Assembly (NCBI RefSeq): GCF_024529955.1
Contig: NZ_AP024855.1
Span: 806,001 to 870,000 of the forward strand
DNA length: 64,000 nt
Source: Photobacterium toruni
GTDB lineage: Bacteria; Pseudomonadota; Gammaproteobacteria; Enterobacterales; Vibrionaceae
Direction: 5' to 3'
Shown: one piece after another, positions 50,723-59,637 of the stretch
Layout of the letters: every line of letters starts with the position of its first letter
Numbering within the stretch: position 1 is the stretch's first letter
The notes under the pieces: model-generated
Told to the model about the DNA's origin: nothing
The model's input: the letters and a program-made list of their open reading frames with translations, nothing else
Database searches by the model: none
Program-made: the position numbers and the translations under genes

Positions 50723-51734
50723 CGGCTATGACCTTTCGGAAATCATTTTTGCGGGTGATACCAACCTCTTTAGCCATCACAACGCTTTCTACAAAATCAA
50801 GCACATTACGTTGTAGTTTGACACGGTTTAAGCGGTTAATACGGGTAATACCACCAGGGCTTAAAACATTAACTTCAACTAATTTGCCGTTAATAACATC
50901 GAGACCAACAAAGTACAGACCATCACGCACTAATTTAGGTCCAATATGCTTACAAAGTGCTAATTCTTGCTTAGTTAATACGTGTTTTACTTCGCGACCG
51001 CCAGCATGAATATTTGAACGTACATCGCCTTCTGCAGGAATACGACGCATTGCGCCGATAGGCTCACCGTTTAGGAGCATGATACGCACATCGCCTTGCT
51101 CTGCGCCTTCAATGTAGTCTTGTAAGATAACGTAGTTCTGATCATCACCGATGTAGAAATCTAATAATGATTTCACACTTGATTTAGCGCTTTTCTCAAC
51201 CAAGATCACGCCTTTACCGCCGTAACCGTTTAGTGGTTTAAGGATCATACGATCTTGTGGTGATTCATCAAGAACACGTTCAAGGTAATCACGGTTTTTA
51301 GAGACGTGAGTAACAGGAATAAATTCTTTGTTTGGATCAGGTAGTGAAGCAGTATAAAGCTTGTTATTTGCAACGCGTAGACCGTCAATATCGTTAACGA
51401 TAAAAGTATGGTCACGTACTGAATCTAAGAAGTTCAGTGCCATCGTGTCTAACGGTGGATTAGCTCGCATAAAAATAACGTCAAAGCCAGCTAATGGCAG
51501 TTCAGCGTTATTAAATTCAGCTTTACGGTAGAAGCTTGGAATATTGTTTGAGACTTCACCTTTTTTTAATACGTTACAGAAAGCAATTGCCATACTGTCG
51601 CGCATGGTTAAGTTACTCGGTGTTGTAATTGCAACCGTGTGACCGCGGCTTGCGGCTTCATGAATCAAACGTAAAGTAGAGTCGTTTTCTGCTTCAACGC
51701 GTTCCCACGGATACATAACAAAACAAATTTTCAT
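50709..51734 (-). CDS. GshB-like ATP-grasp ligase
   Basis: 341 residues from the ATG at 51734 (MKICFVMYPWERVEAENDS). An in-frame start at 51770 adds 12 atypical residues. Prokaryotic glutathione-synthetase fold: MRANPPLD, the ATP-grasp core MILKPLNGYGGKGVILVE, QDYIEGAEQGDVRIMLLNGEPIGAMRR and VEVNVLSPGGI. The true gshB of vibrios is usually beside a DUF179/endA group, so this is more likely a paralogue that ligates a different amino acid or peptide. It is translationally coupled to the FGase-DUF1704 gene, an arrangement found in many proteobacteria. GSH synthesis itself remains an alternative. Confidence 0.82.
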   Translation of the reverse strand: MKICFVMYPWERVEAENDSTLRLIHEAASRGHTVAITTPSNLTMRDSMAIAFCNVLKKGEVSNNIPSFYRKAEFNNAELPLAGFDVIFMRANPPLDTMALNFLDSVRDHTFIVNDIDGLRVANNKLYTASLPDPNKEFIPVTHVSKNRDYLERVLDESPQDRMILKPLNGYGGKGVILVEKSAKSSVKSLLDFYIGDDQNYVILQDYIEGAEQGDVRIMLLNGEPIGAMRRIPAEGDVRSNIHAGGREVKHVLTKQELALCKHIGPKLVRDGLYFVGLDVINGKLVEVNVLSPGGITRINRLNRVKLQRNVLDFVESVVMAKEVGITRKNDFRKVIADASY

Positions 51735-51861
51735 AGCTATACCAAAAAGTGGCCTGTTAAATATTTTCACAGGCTAATATAAAGAAATAAGCCATCACAC
51801 AGAGTGGGATGGCTTCATTTTGTTGGCGATTGTCTTGAAAATCCGTTTCTAAAAGTATGAC

Positions 51862-52218
51862 TTAATAATCTAGGTCGTTATCAGTACCACTATCGCTATC
51901 ATCATCATCACCGTACGAGCCTGTCGTATGTGCTCGTTGTGAAACACATAATGTATAACTACGTGTTTTATGAGTGGTGTGGTTTAGGTATTTCAGCCAG
52001 CATTTACCAAATTCAGACACCGCTTGTTGTTGACCTTGAACTTCAGCTAAAAACTGAACTTCAGATTCATCAATGGGTTGGGTTGTGCCATCAAATAGTG
52101 CCCGCATAGAACGTCCATAGTTTTCTAATACGCTGGTTTCACTAATAGTAAAAACGCCCGAGCGATTAAAGCCGCGCGGAAAGTTTTTATCGTCGTAAAA
52201 TTTACCTTCACTTCTCAT
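51862..52218 (-). CDS. maoP: Macrodomain Ori protein MaoP
   Basis: 118 residues, DUF413 family. The N-terminal motif FYDDKNFPRGFNRSGVFTI and the sequence LAEVQGQQQAVSEFGKCWLKYL resemble Escherichia coli YifE/MaoP (112 residues), with an acidic C-terminal tail (DDDDSDSGTDNDLDY). MaoP acts with the maoS site to organise the Ori macrodomain. Its divergent partner is hdfR, as in Escherichia coli, which confirms the assignment. In the matched genomes this pair lies near the origin of replication, which suggests that this window does also. Confidence 0.92.
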   Translation of the reverse strand: MRSEGKFYDDKNFPRGFNRSGVFTISETSVLENYGRSMRALFDGTTQPIDESEVQFLAEVQGQQQAVSEFGKCWLKYLNHTTHKTRSYTLCVSQRAHTTGSYGDDDDSDSGTDNDLDY

Positions 52219-52439
52219 TCATAAAGTCCTTGATGTGATTTGCGCTGATATTTATCCAGACTTGCCATGTTGTAAATCAATATTTTTTCATTGTTACGAT
52301 AAAAAAAAATGATTAATATTCAGCATTAATCGCTTGTACTATTCTGTAAGGTATTAACATTGAATTAATTCACTATATAATGACTTATATATACCGTTTT
52401 TTTTCTATTTAACCTACTCTTCTTATTGAGAATTTTTCC

Positions 52440-53300
52440 GTGGATACTGAATTACTTAAAACGTTCTTGGAAGTTACCAAAACACGTCATTTTGGTCGTG
52501 CTGCAGATAACTTATATTTGACCCAGTCTGCAGTTAGCTTTCGTATCCGCCAGCTTGAGTCACAATTAGGTAACCCGCTATTTTCTCGTCAGCGTGGAAA
52601 TGTGCATCTTACTGCCGCTGGTGAGCGTTTACAGCCTTATGCTGAAGCAATTTTACAAACGTGGGGCCGAGCGAAGCAAGATGTCGCATTAACTGATAGC
52701 TTAAATACGCAATTGGCGATTGGTGCATCCCCTTTATTTTGGGAGTTTGATGGCATTTCAGTGTGGATCAATCGTATTTATGCCACCGTACCTGGGCTGG
52801 CTTTACGTTTAGAATCTGTAAAACGCGAAGGTATGGCAAAACGCTTATTTGATAAAAGTATTGATTTGTTTATTACCAGTGAGCCACCAAAGATCGAACA
52901 TCTGCATGTACAAAAAATACGTGATTATCAATTACAATTGGTGACTAATCAGGCTAATTGTAATGTACATAATGTGCGTGACATGCCACTTATCTACCTT
53001 GATTGGGGAACACGTTTTTCCGTTGAACACAGTCGTATTCCTGAATTACAACGTACACCAGTACTGCATACTCACTCTTGTAAAATGGCCTTAGATTATA
53101 TTTTAGCCAACGGTGGGGTGGGTTATTTCCCTTCTTTTGTTATTGATAGTAGTGCAGTTTTAGGGGAATTGTATGTTGTTGAAGATGCGCCCATTATGGA
53201 ACAGAGCCTTTATTTAGTATGGCGAGAAGGGAGTGAAAAAGAAGCTTTAATTAATGCAATTGTCGATGTTCCATTTAAGAATGTGATCGAAAGCATTTGA
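52440..53300 (+). CDS. hdfR: LysR-family regulator HdfR
   Basis: 286 residues with a GTG start. The N-terminus DTELLKTFLEVTKTRHFGRAA and YLTQSAVSFRIRQLESQLG form the LysR helix-turn-helix and are almost identical in style to Escherichia coli HdfR (279 residues), a repressor of flhDC. The effector domain is more divergent. Divergent from maoP with a 221-bp shared promoter region. Its flagellar role in this organism is not shown by the sequence. Confidence 0.9.
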   Translation: MDTELLKTFLEVTKTRHFGRAADNLYLTQSAVSFRIRQLESQLGNPLFSRQRGNVHLTAAGERLQPYAEAILQTWGRAKQDVALTDSLNTQLAIGASPLFWEFDGISVWINRIYATVPGLALRLESVKREGMAKRLFDKSIDLFITSEPPKIEHLHVQKIRDYQLQLVTNQANCNVHNVRDMPLIYLDWGTRFSVEHSRIPELQRTPVLHTHSCKMALDYILANGGVGYFPSFVIDSSAVLGELYVVEDAPIMEQSLYLVWREGSEKEALINAIVDVPFKNVIESI

Positions 53301-53526
53301 TTTATATTATTTGTCATTACCAGCAAAATAACTTGTTGTACGGGAGCTAATTCCTGAATTAGTCTAAGAAAAAATGCTACTAAGGTAAGAAACAATGAAC
53401 CATGGACCGGATTGTCTGTCATGTTTCTTGCATTAACTTAGTACTGTTTTGTCACAATAGAACATTACAATTGCCAGTGTTCTATTTTAATAATTATCTA
53501 CTCTGGATGTAGTTCAGGAAACGCAA

Positions 53527-53691
53527 ATGGCTAAGTTAAACCAAAAATTTCACAAAGGCAGCAAATCAAAATTCAATTCTGAATTTGCAGATGATTTTCA
53601 GGATTTGGATCTGCAATCTCGTGGTAAGAAGAAACGTCGTGTGACTCGTTCGCGTTTCGATAGTCCGGAGTACAGCGATTTCGATTATTAA
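53527..53691 (+). CDS. Small charged protein of unknown function (54 residues)
   Basis: ATG with AGGA eight bases upstream, 54 codons, TAA. The product starts MAKLNQKFHKGSKSKFNSEF, has an acidic patch (ADDFQDLD), a strongly basic patch (RGKKKRRVTRSR) and an acidic aromatic end (PEYSDFDY). It has no membrane segment. The balanced basic and acidic ends suggest nucleic-acid or ribosome binding, but I do not recognise the family. It stands alone, with its own terminator 43 bp downstream, which supports it as a real gene. Confidence 0.65.
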   Translation: MAKLNQKFHKGSKSKFNSEFADDFQDLDLQSRGKKKRRVTRSRFDSPEYSDFDY

Positions 53692-53734
53692 TAGTGATGT
53701 GTAATTCACGATAAAAGATCGGCAATTAAGCATT

Positions 53735-53767
53735 AAAAAAGGCGTACCTAGAAGGGTACGCCTTTTT
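53735..53767 (+). terminator. Terminator of the 54-residue gene
   Basis: AAAAAGGCGTACC, TAGAA loop, GGGTACGCCTTTTT. A-runs and T-runs on both sides make it usable from the convergent gene too. Confidence 0.9.
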
Positions 53768-53826
53768 GTTATCTAAAAAAGTTAGCGTGATGCACGGTGA
53801 TGACAAATCACAATGATTAGCGGCTA

Positions 53827-54279
53827 TTATTCACTTTCTTGTTCACTTAACGTGGCATAACGGTGTAATAACTCGGTTAATACACTGATCCAACCAAACG
53901 CATTATCTGGTGCATTCACTAGAATTTTTTCTACTTCAGCGCAGTGTTGTTCTAATGTTATCGCTTCTTCTAGCTGAAAAGAGATCGCATAAAAATGCCA
54001 CAATAATAAACGGATCATACGTTCACTATTTTGTTTAGCGTTATCAGAATCAGAAAATGCAATATTCACTTCCCCTAATGCAACTGCAGTCATTCGTAAC
54101 ATCGCATCAAACTGGGTTGATTTTAGACGCTCGTCACTGTCAATTTCTTCTTGATCAAAGGTAAATATTTCCTGCATTACATCTTCTGGTACCATACGAC
54201 CAATTACGCGAAGGCTAAATTCTTCTAATTCATGTCGCGGCATGGTTAAAAGGCAGTTTAAGGTGTAGTCACGTTGCAT
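53827..54279 (-). CDS. Conserved-looking helical protein of unknown function
   Basis: 150 residues from the ATG at 54279 (MQRDYTLNCLLTMPRHELEEF), with GAG eight bases upstream. The in-frame start at 54300 only adds seven residues. The product is acidic and mostly helical, with no signal, membrane segment or motif that I recognise. Repeated Glu/Asp-rich segments (FTFDQEEIDSDERLK, LEEAITLEQHCAEVEKILV) suggest a soluble adaptor-like protein. It is divergent from mrcB, with about 300 bp between. No function is assigned. Confidence 0.6.
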   Translation of the reverse strand: MQRDYTLNCLLTMPRHELEEFSLRVIGRMVPEDVMQEIFTFDQEEIDSDERLKSTQFDAMLRMTAVALGEVNIAFSDSDNAKQNSERMIRLLLWHFYAISFQLEEAITLEQHCAEVEKILVNAPDNAFGWISVLTELLHRYATLSEQESE

Positions 54280-54576
54280 ATAATTTCTCGTAAATACCAC
54301 GACGCCGATCAGGATTGATCATTGGGCGAATGATGAAAAGAGGGTATTTTGGAGTATTTATGAGTAAAAGGCTAATAAAACTCAAACGGATAAATTCACA
54401 TTAAAATATCTGACAACGTGATGACAACCAAATTTACATATTAAGTTATAGTAATTTTATTGATAGCCAGGGCGAAGATACTGGTATCATTTTATGAATA
54501 CTTCACCAATATATGTTGGCTGCTACCGTTACTTATGTAAGGTAGTAATGACGAATTTATTACATTGAACAGGCTT

Positions 54577-56895
54577 ATGACGTCAAATAATCAACAATCA
54601 CCTTCTCAAATACCCCAAATAAAGAAAAAACGCAGTGCCATTGTACGTGCCTTAATTGGCGCTACATTAATAGGTACTGCTGGTATGGCTTATTTAGGTT
54701 ATGACTTAAATCAACAAATAAGTGCTAAATTTGCGGGTCAATTATGGCAATTACCTTCTGTTGTTTATGCTCGAGAAATGGCATTACAGCCAGGTGCCGC
54801 GATAACATATAATACATTAGTTAATGAACTTAAAGTATTAGGGTATCAAAAAGTAGCCAAGCCTGATCAAAGTGGCGAATATGCAGCTAATGGTTGGAAA
54901 GTAGATTTTATACGTCGGCCGTTTAATTTTAAAGAAGGTCCTGAAGGGGCGCGTCATGTTTCAGTGTCGTTTAATAATGACGGCATTACTCGAATCATGG
55001 ATTTAGACACAAATAAAGAGTTGGGATTTTTACATATTGATCCCAAAATGCTTGGAATGTTAGAAGCACATTCTGATGAGCAACGCATTTATTTACCTGA
55101 AGATAAAATGCCTAAGTTATTAGTCGCAGGACTGATTGATACTGAAGATCGCCATTTTTATGAGCATGATGGTATTTCATTAGTCGGTATTGCGCGGGCA
55201 TTTATTGCTAATATTAGAGCCGGGCATACGGTTCAAGGTGGCAGTACGCTAACACAGCAGTTAGCTAAAAATATGTTTTTAAGTAGCCAGCGTTCATTTT
55301 GGCGTAAATTTAAAGAAGCTTACATGGCGATCATTATTGATACTCGCTATGGTAAGCAAGAAGTGCTTGATGCCTACATGAACCAAGTGTATCTGGCTCA
55401 GTTTGGTGGTCATGGCATTCATGGTTTTGCTTTAGCTTCACGTTACTATTTTGACCGACCATTATCTGAACTACGGGTTGATCAACTTGCATTGCTAATT
55501 GGTATGGTAAAAGGGCCAACATATTACAACCCTTGGCGCCATCCTGAGCGGGCAAAAGCGCGTCGTAATATCGTCTTAGGGTTAATGAATAAAGACGGTG
55601 AAATCAATGACAAAGTTTATCAAGCTGCGATTAAACTGCCGCTAGATATTCAAGATAAAGGTCAACTTGCAAGACGTCAACCCGCCTATTTTGATCAGAT
55701 AAAAGCTGAGTTAGAGCAAAAAGCAGGCGCAGCATTTGAAGCAGGTAAAGGATTACGTATTTTTACCTCACTTGATCCCCAATCTCAGAAATTAGCTGAT
55801 GCGGCTGTTGCTAAAGTAATGCCTGAATTACAAAAACGTGCAGGTAAAGATTTACAAACAGCGGTTGTGATTGTTGATCGTACAACAGGCGAAATTCGAG
55901 CCATGGTTGGCGGTGATAAACCGGGTTTTGCAGGATATAACCGTGCTATTAATGCACAACGTCAAGTGGGATCTGTGATTAAGCCCGCGTTGTATCTGAG
56001 CGCGTTAGAAAATCCAGCCCAGTTTAGTTTAGCAACGTCATTAAAAGATCAACCGTTATCGATCAAAATGCATGATGGCGCTACTTGGAGCCCACGTAAC
56101 TACGATCGTAAATATCGTGGTGAAGTGCCATTATTTGTAGCATTAGCGAAATCGTACAATGTGCCAACAGTGAATCTTGGTATGGCTGTGGGCGTTGATA
56201 AGGTAACTGATACGCTAACCAAGCTGGGAATTCCACGGGAAGATATTCCTCAAGTTCCTTCTTTATTCCTTGGTTCTATTAGTTTGTCACCATTGGATGT
56301 GGCACAAATGTATCAAGGTATTGGTAATGAAGGCTACTTAGCACCATTAACCGCGTTAAATGCAGTGGTTGATGAAACGGGCAAGGTATTATATCAAAAC
56401 TGGCCTAAAGCGGCGGAAGTTGTTCCTCCACAAGCGGCATGGTTAACGATGTTTGCGCTGCAAGATACGGTTAAATTTGGTACAGCCCATTCATTGAATA
56501 AATTATTTCCCAACACGCATTTAGCGGGCAAAACAGGCACGACAAACAATGGTCGAGATAGTTGGTATGTCGGTATTGATGGTCGTGAAGTGGTTACTGT
56601 TTGGATGGGGCGTGATGATAACAAAAGTACGCATCTAACAGGGGCAAGTGGCGCATTACGTCTTTATACCAATTATATTCAACACCGCAAGCCTGAGCCA
56701 TTACTGTTACGACAGCCTGCTCATATTGAAGCTGAAAATTATCACATTGCCGCAAATGGTGAATATATTCCAAGTTGTACTGGCACAACACGGATGCCTA
56801 TTTGGGATCCGCATGGGGATCTTAAGCAGAATTGCCAAGTGGAAAAAGTGAAGCATAAAGTGGAAGGTTTTTTCAATAATCTTTTCAATTGGTAA
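54577..56895 (+). CDS. mrcB: Penicillin-binding protein 1B
   Basis: 772 residues. A cytoplasmic basic start (KKKR) precedes one membrane segment at about 22-44 and the UB2H domain (about 60-150). The GT51 transglycosylase domain has EDRHFYEHDGIS and GGSTLTQQLAKNMFLSS. The transpeptidase domain has the SxxK motif in GSVIKPAL, SYN, and KTGTTNNGRDSWYVG. It polymerises and cross-links peptidoglycan at the inner membrane, usually with the outer-membrane activator LpoB. The ATG at 54577 (MTSNNQQ) is chosen over the TTG at 54565. It is monocistronic. lpoB is not seen here. Confidence 0.94.
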   Translation: MTSNNQQSPSQIPQIKKKRSAIVRALIGATLIGTAGMAYLGYDLNQQISAKFAGQLWQLPSVVYAREMALQPGAAITYNTLVNELKVLGYQKVAKPDQSGEYAANGWKVDFIRRPFNFKEGPEGARHVSVSFNNDGITRIMDLDTNKELGFLHIDPKMLGMLEAHSDEQRIYLPEDKMPKLLVAGLIDTEDRHFYEHDGISLVGIARAFIANIRAGHTVQGGSTLTQQLAKNMFLSSQRSFWRKFKEAYMAIIIDTRYGKQEVLDAYMNQVYLAQFGGHGIHGFALASRYYFDRPLSELRVDQLALLIGMVKGPTYYNPWRHPERAKARRNIVLGLMNKDGEINDKVYQAAIKLPLDIQDKGQLARRQPAYFDQIKAELEQKAGAAFEAGKGLRIFTSLDPQSQKLADAAVAKVMPELQKRAGKDLQTAVVIVDRTTGEIRAMVGGDKPGFAGYNRAINAQRQVGSVIKPALYLSALENPAQFSLATSLKDQPLSIKMHDGATWSPRNYDRKYRGEVPLFVALAKSYNVPTVNLGMAVGVDKVTDTLTKLGIPREDIPQVPSLFLGSISLSPLDVAQMYQGIGNEGYLAPLTALNAVVDETGKVLYQNWPKAAEVVPPQAAWLTMFALQDTVKFGTAHSLNKLFPNTHLAGKTGTTNNGRDSWYVGIDGREVVTVWMGRDDNKSTHLTGASGALRLYTNYIQHRKPEPLLLRQPAHIEAENYHIAANGEYIPSCTGTTRMPIWDPHGDLKQNCQVEKVKHKVEGFFNNLFNW

Positions 56896-56913
56896 ATAAG
56901 CACTTACTATCTT

Positions 56914-56942
56914 AAAGCCTCCTTGTTTGGAGGCTTTTTTAT
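56914..56942 (+). terminator. Terminator of mrcB
   Basis: AAAGCCTCC, TTGTTT loop, GGAGGCTTT and further T residues. Confidence 0.92.
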
Positions 56943-57015
56943 AGTATTTATATTCGTTTTTCAATGGATAATTCGATAGAATATCGAGGTGTAATAATAG
57001 AATGAGTAAAAGTTG

Positions 57016-57564
57016 ATGCGCTTTTTAAAATTATCTGTTCATGCTGATTTAGCTAAATTTGATCTTCAATCACCTACATTGACAATATATCACCGCCAAG
57101 CGACACGAGCGATTGTTCTTAAAGGTGAGAATATCTTGATGCTATATACTGCCCGTTATCATGATTATACATTACCGGGTGGTGGTATTGATGCGGGAGA
57201 GGATCAGATTCAAGGCTTAATAAGAGAGCTAGCAGAAGAAACCGGGGCGATGAATGTGCATGATATTGAACCGTTTGGTGTATATGAAGAATATCGACCT
57301 TGGCATAAGGCTGAGTATGATATTGTGCATATGGAATCATTTTGCTATGTCTGTAAAATTGACGCTCAATTAGGTTCAACACAGTTAGAAGACTATGAGC
57401 AGAAAAATGGTATGAAACCAGTGTGGATCAATATTTTTGATGCGATAGCGCACAATGAACAGACGATGGCATTTTCTGATAAAAAAGGCATGTCGATAGA
57501 GCGTGAAACTTTTTTATTAAAACGTATTGTAACGGAATTATTAGTAGAATCAGTACCGGCATAG
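57016..57564 (+). CDS. Nudix hydrolase
   Basis: 182 residues. The Nudix box is complete: GGGIDAGEDQIQGLIRELAEETGA gives the Gly, three catalytic Glu and the RE-EE pattern of GX5EX7REUXEEXGU. The protein would hydrolyse a nucleoside diphosphate linked to another group; the substrate is open. The ATG at 57016 follows a TTG at 57013 and overlaps the stop of a five-codon frame that begins at 57002 (ATG AGT AAA AGT TGA). No strong ribosome-binding site is seen, so coupling to that mini-frame is possible. Confidence 0.85.
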   Translation: MRFLKLSVHADLAKFDLQSPTLTIYHRQATRAIVLKGENILMLYTARYHDYTLPGGGIDAGEDQIQGLIRELAEETGAMNVHDIEPFGVYEEYRPWHKAEYDIVHMESFCYVCKIDAQLGSTQLEDYEQKNGMKPVWINIFDAIAHNEQTMAFSDKKGMSIERETFLLKRIVTELLVESVPA

Positions 57565-57571
57565 TTTTTAT

Positions 57572-57606
57572 AAAAAACCCACAATCAATGTTTAACTGTT
57601 GTGGGC
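57572..57606 (-). terminator. Terminator of the HslJ-like gene
   Basis: Read on the minus strand: CCCACAA...TTGTGGG with a T-run (GTTTTTTATA), 16 bp after the stop codon. Confidence 0.75.
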
Positions 57607-57621
57607 GATATAAAAATAAGT

Positions 57622-58038
57622 TTATTTATTTACAGCACGCTTAAATGTCACCGTGTGGTTATCTGAACTTAAGATCAATGTATTTTTATTGACTAAAAAG
57701 TCAGAAGGGCCCGTTAGCATTTGTTTTACAAACCCATCAACGGTTGCTTGTTCAGTCTGAATACACATTTTTTTAGTGGATCTTAAATTTTTAGTCGTAA
57801 TATCTTGTGCAGTAATTCGTATTTTACCCGTTAATGTATTACAACCTGAATAATTGACACTAAGGTTTTTATTGATTGTTAGCTGCGGTTTGATGGTTAA
57901 AGCATCGATTGGCTGGGTATAACCGTCAATTGAGCTTACCGTCCATGTATTAATCAGATCCGCCGTATTTTTAGGTGAATTTGCACAACCTGTTAATATT
58001 GTTGCAATAAATAACGTTGTTAATAGCGTTTTTTTCAT
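57622..58038 (-). CDS. HslJ-like META-domain lipoprotein
   Basis: 138 residues. Lipobox ILTGC at about residues 14-18. The META domain follows (WTVSSIDGYTQPI, LTINKNLSVNYSGCNTLTGKI), as in Escherichia coli HslJ, a heat-inducible protein linked to novobiocin resistance. Two further Cys residues, in SGCN and MCIQT, may form a disulfide. It is probably attached to the outer membrane. It is monocistronic and convergent with the Nudix gene. Confidence 0.85.
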   Translation of the reverse strand: MKKTLLTTLFIATILTGCANSPKNTADLINTWTVSSIDGYTQPIDALTIKPQLTINKNLSVNYSGCNTLTGKIRITAQDITTKNLRSTKKMCIQTEQATVDGFVKQMLTGPSDFLVNKNTLILSSDNHTVTFKRAVNK

Positions 58039-58373
58039 GAAGGGTCTCTTAATCTTATAAGCGAGATTTTCTGTAATATATTGATATTTTTTCTATTTTG
58101 GTAATCAACGATAAATAAATAGGAAAATAAAAAATGTGAATGATTACCGTTATACCCATTTGTAATCAATGAAAAAACGGGCGTCAAGTGTGACAAAGAT
58201 CGCTAAAAATGTAAATGTTAGTGATTAAATAATAGAATATTAATTGAATAAATTTTTATATAATATCTATTGTTTTTAGTATGACACCTTATATTTATAA
58301 GCTATCTGTTTAATATATATTATTATTTTTAGCGACTATTATTTAGATTGTTAATATTATTAGTGTGGTATTT
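58039..58373. other. Divergent intergenic region, 335 bp
   Basis: AT-rich region between the HslJ-like and DUF3820 genes. No coding frame, strong hairpin or palindromic operator could be supported. Confidence 0.5.
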
Positions 58374-58589
58374 ATGTTCCAAAAACAACATCTTATACAA
58401 TTAGCCAACATGAAAATGCCGTTTGGTAAATATGCGGGTCGAGTCTTAATTGATTTACCTGAGGAATATTTGCTGTGGTTTCAAAAACAAGGTTTTCCAG
58501 ATGGGCAATTGGGGTTATTAATGGCATTGGCACTTGAATTTAAGATTGAGGGGTTAGAATCAGTCATTCGCCCTTTGAAACAGGATTAG
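58374..58589 (+). CDS. DUF3820 protein
   Basis: 71 residues from the ATG at 58374 (MFQKQHLIQLANMKMPFGKYAGR). The PFGKYAGRVLIDLPEEYLLWF stretch is the signature of DUF3820, a small cytosolic family, some of whose members are annotated as quorum-sensing-regulated. No activity is proven. It is the first of three close genes: four bases separate it from the LRR-lipoprotein gene. A GTG at 58365 is an alternative start. Confidence 0.78.
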   Translation: MFQKQHLIQLANMKMPFGKYAGRVLIDLPEEYLLWFQKQGFPDGQLGLLMALALEFKIEGLESVIRPLKQD

Positions 58590-58593
58590 TCAG

Positions 58594-59136
58594 ATGCTGC
58601 AATATAGCGCTAGCTATTTATGGCAAACAGTTATCGTGATTATTATTGGTGTTGTACTTGCGGGATGTGCATCACCCAAAATGGTGAGTTCATTAACGTT
58701 TGTTGATCCTAATTTTAAACGTTGTGTTGTTGCGCAAGGTAAACAAAAAATTAAGCAGATCACTACCTTAGATTGTCGTCATTTTAATATACGGGATGCG
58801 CGAGAAATACGTTATTTAACATATTTGAAGAGGTTGGATCTATCTTCTAATCAATTAACGAACCTTAATATTAGTCATAATCCTCAATTACAACTCATTA
58901 GTGTTGAGCATAATAAATTATCAACTTTAGACTTAAGTGATAATCCACAATTGCAAATTATTAATATTAGCTTTAATCGTTTAAAGACAATAAATGTAAG
59001 TGATAATCCATTATTGATGTACTTAAATTATGATGCTACTTTGATTAAAGACGTTGATATTAAGCATAATCCACGTTTACTCGCTCCTTTTTATACCATC
59101 GATGTGCCAAATGGGCCCACAATAATGGCAGAATAA
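58594..59136 (+). CDS. Leucine-rich-repeat lipoprotein
   Basis: 180 residues. The signal anchor ends with the lipobox VLAGC near residue 25. From about 75 to 165 there are four to five short LRRs of the form LxxLxLSxNxQLxxI, including RLDLSSNQLTNLNISHNPQL and LSTLDLSDNPQLQIINISFN, with regular NP steps. It is an envelope LRR lipoprotein and may bind surface ligands. Related small LRR lipoproteins occur in vibrios, but the function is unknown. It is cotranscribed with the DUF3820 and YaeR-like genes. Confidence 0.78.
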   Translation: MLQYSASYLWQTVIVIIIGVVLAGCASPKMVSSLTFVDPNFKRCVVAQGKQKIKQITTLDCRHFNIRDAREIRYLTYLKRLDLSSNQLTNLNISHNPQLQLISVEHNKLSTLDLSDNPQLQIINISFNRLKTINVSDNPLLMYLNYDATLIKDVDIKHNPRLLAPFYTIDVPNGPTIMAE

Positions 59137-59138
59137 TA

Positions 59139-59522
59139 ATGTTAAAAGCAATTCATCATGTAGCTATCATCTGTAGTGATTATGCACGATCAAAAGCGTT
59201 TTATTCACAATTATTGCAGTTAGAGATTGTATGTGAAACTTATCGTGAAGATCGTAAGTCATATAAATTAGATTTAAAATTACCTGATAATAGCCAAATC
59301 GAATTATTTTCATTTGATGGTGCACCGCAACGACCAAGTTATCCTGAAGCACAGGGATTACGCCATTTAGCGTTTGCTGTTGATGATATAGCGGTTACTG
59401 TGCGTTATTTAGAAGATAATGGCGTTGATGTTGAGCCAATTCGTATTGATGCATTAACCAATAAAGCCTTTACTTTTTTTAATGATCCAGATGGATTACC
59501 GCTAGAGCTTTATCAAATTTAG
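59139..59522 (+). CDS. yaeR: VOC-family protein YaeR
   Basis: 127 residues, two-module VOC (glyoxalase/bleomycin-resistance/dioxygenase) fold. HHVAIICSDYARSKAFY, IELFSFDGAPQRPSYPEAQGLRHLAFAVDD and FTFFNDPDGLPLELYQ closely follow Escherichia coli YaeR (129 residues). Metal ligands are the His of HHVAII, the Glu of IELFSF, the His of RHLAF and the Glu of LPLELY, so a metal site is intact. Its reaction is unknown. It is the last gene of the small operon and starts two bases after the LRR-lipoprotein stop. Confidence 0.9.
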   Translation: MLKAIHHVAIICSDYARSKAFYSQLLQLEIVCETYREDRKSYKLDLKLPDNSQIELFSFDGAPQRPSYPEAQGLRHLAFAVDDIAVTVRYLEDNGVDVEPIRIDALTNKAFTFFNDPDGLPLELYQI

Positions 59523-59637
59523 TGGTGAATAAATTGCTGTATTCTAGAATATTGATTCAAATGATATCTTTAACTAACAACTATATGCGTGTATGTGTAT
59601 AGTTGTTAATAGTTATCGATGATCAGGGATGAAATAG

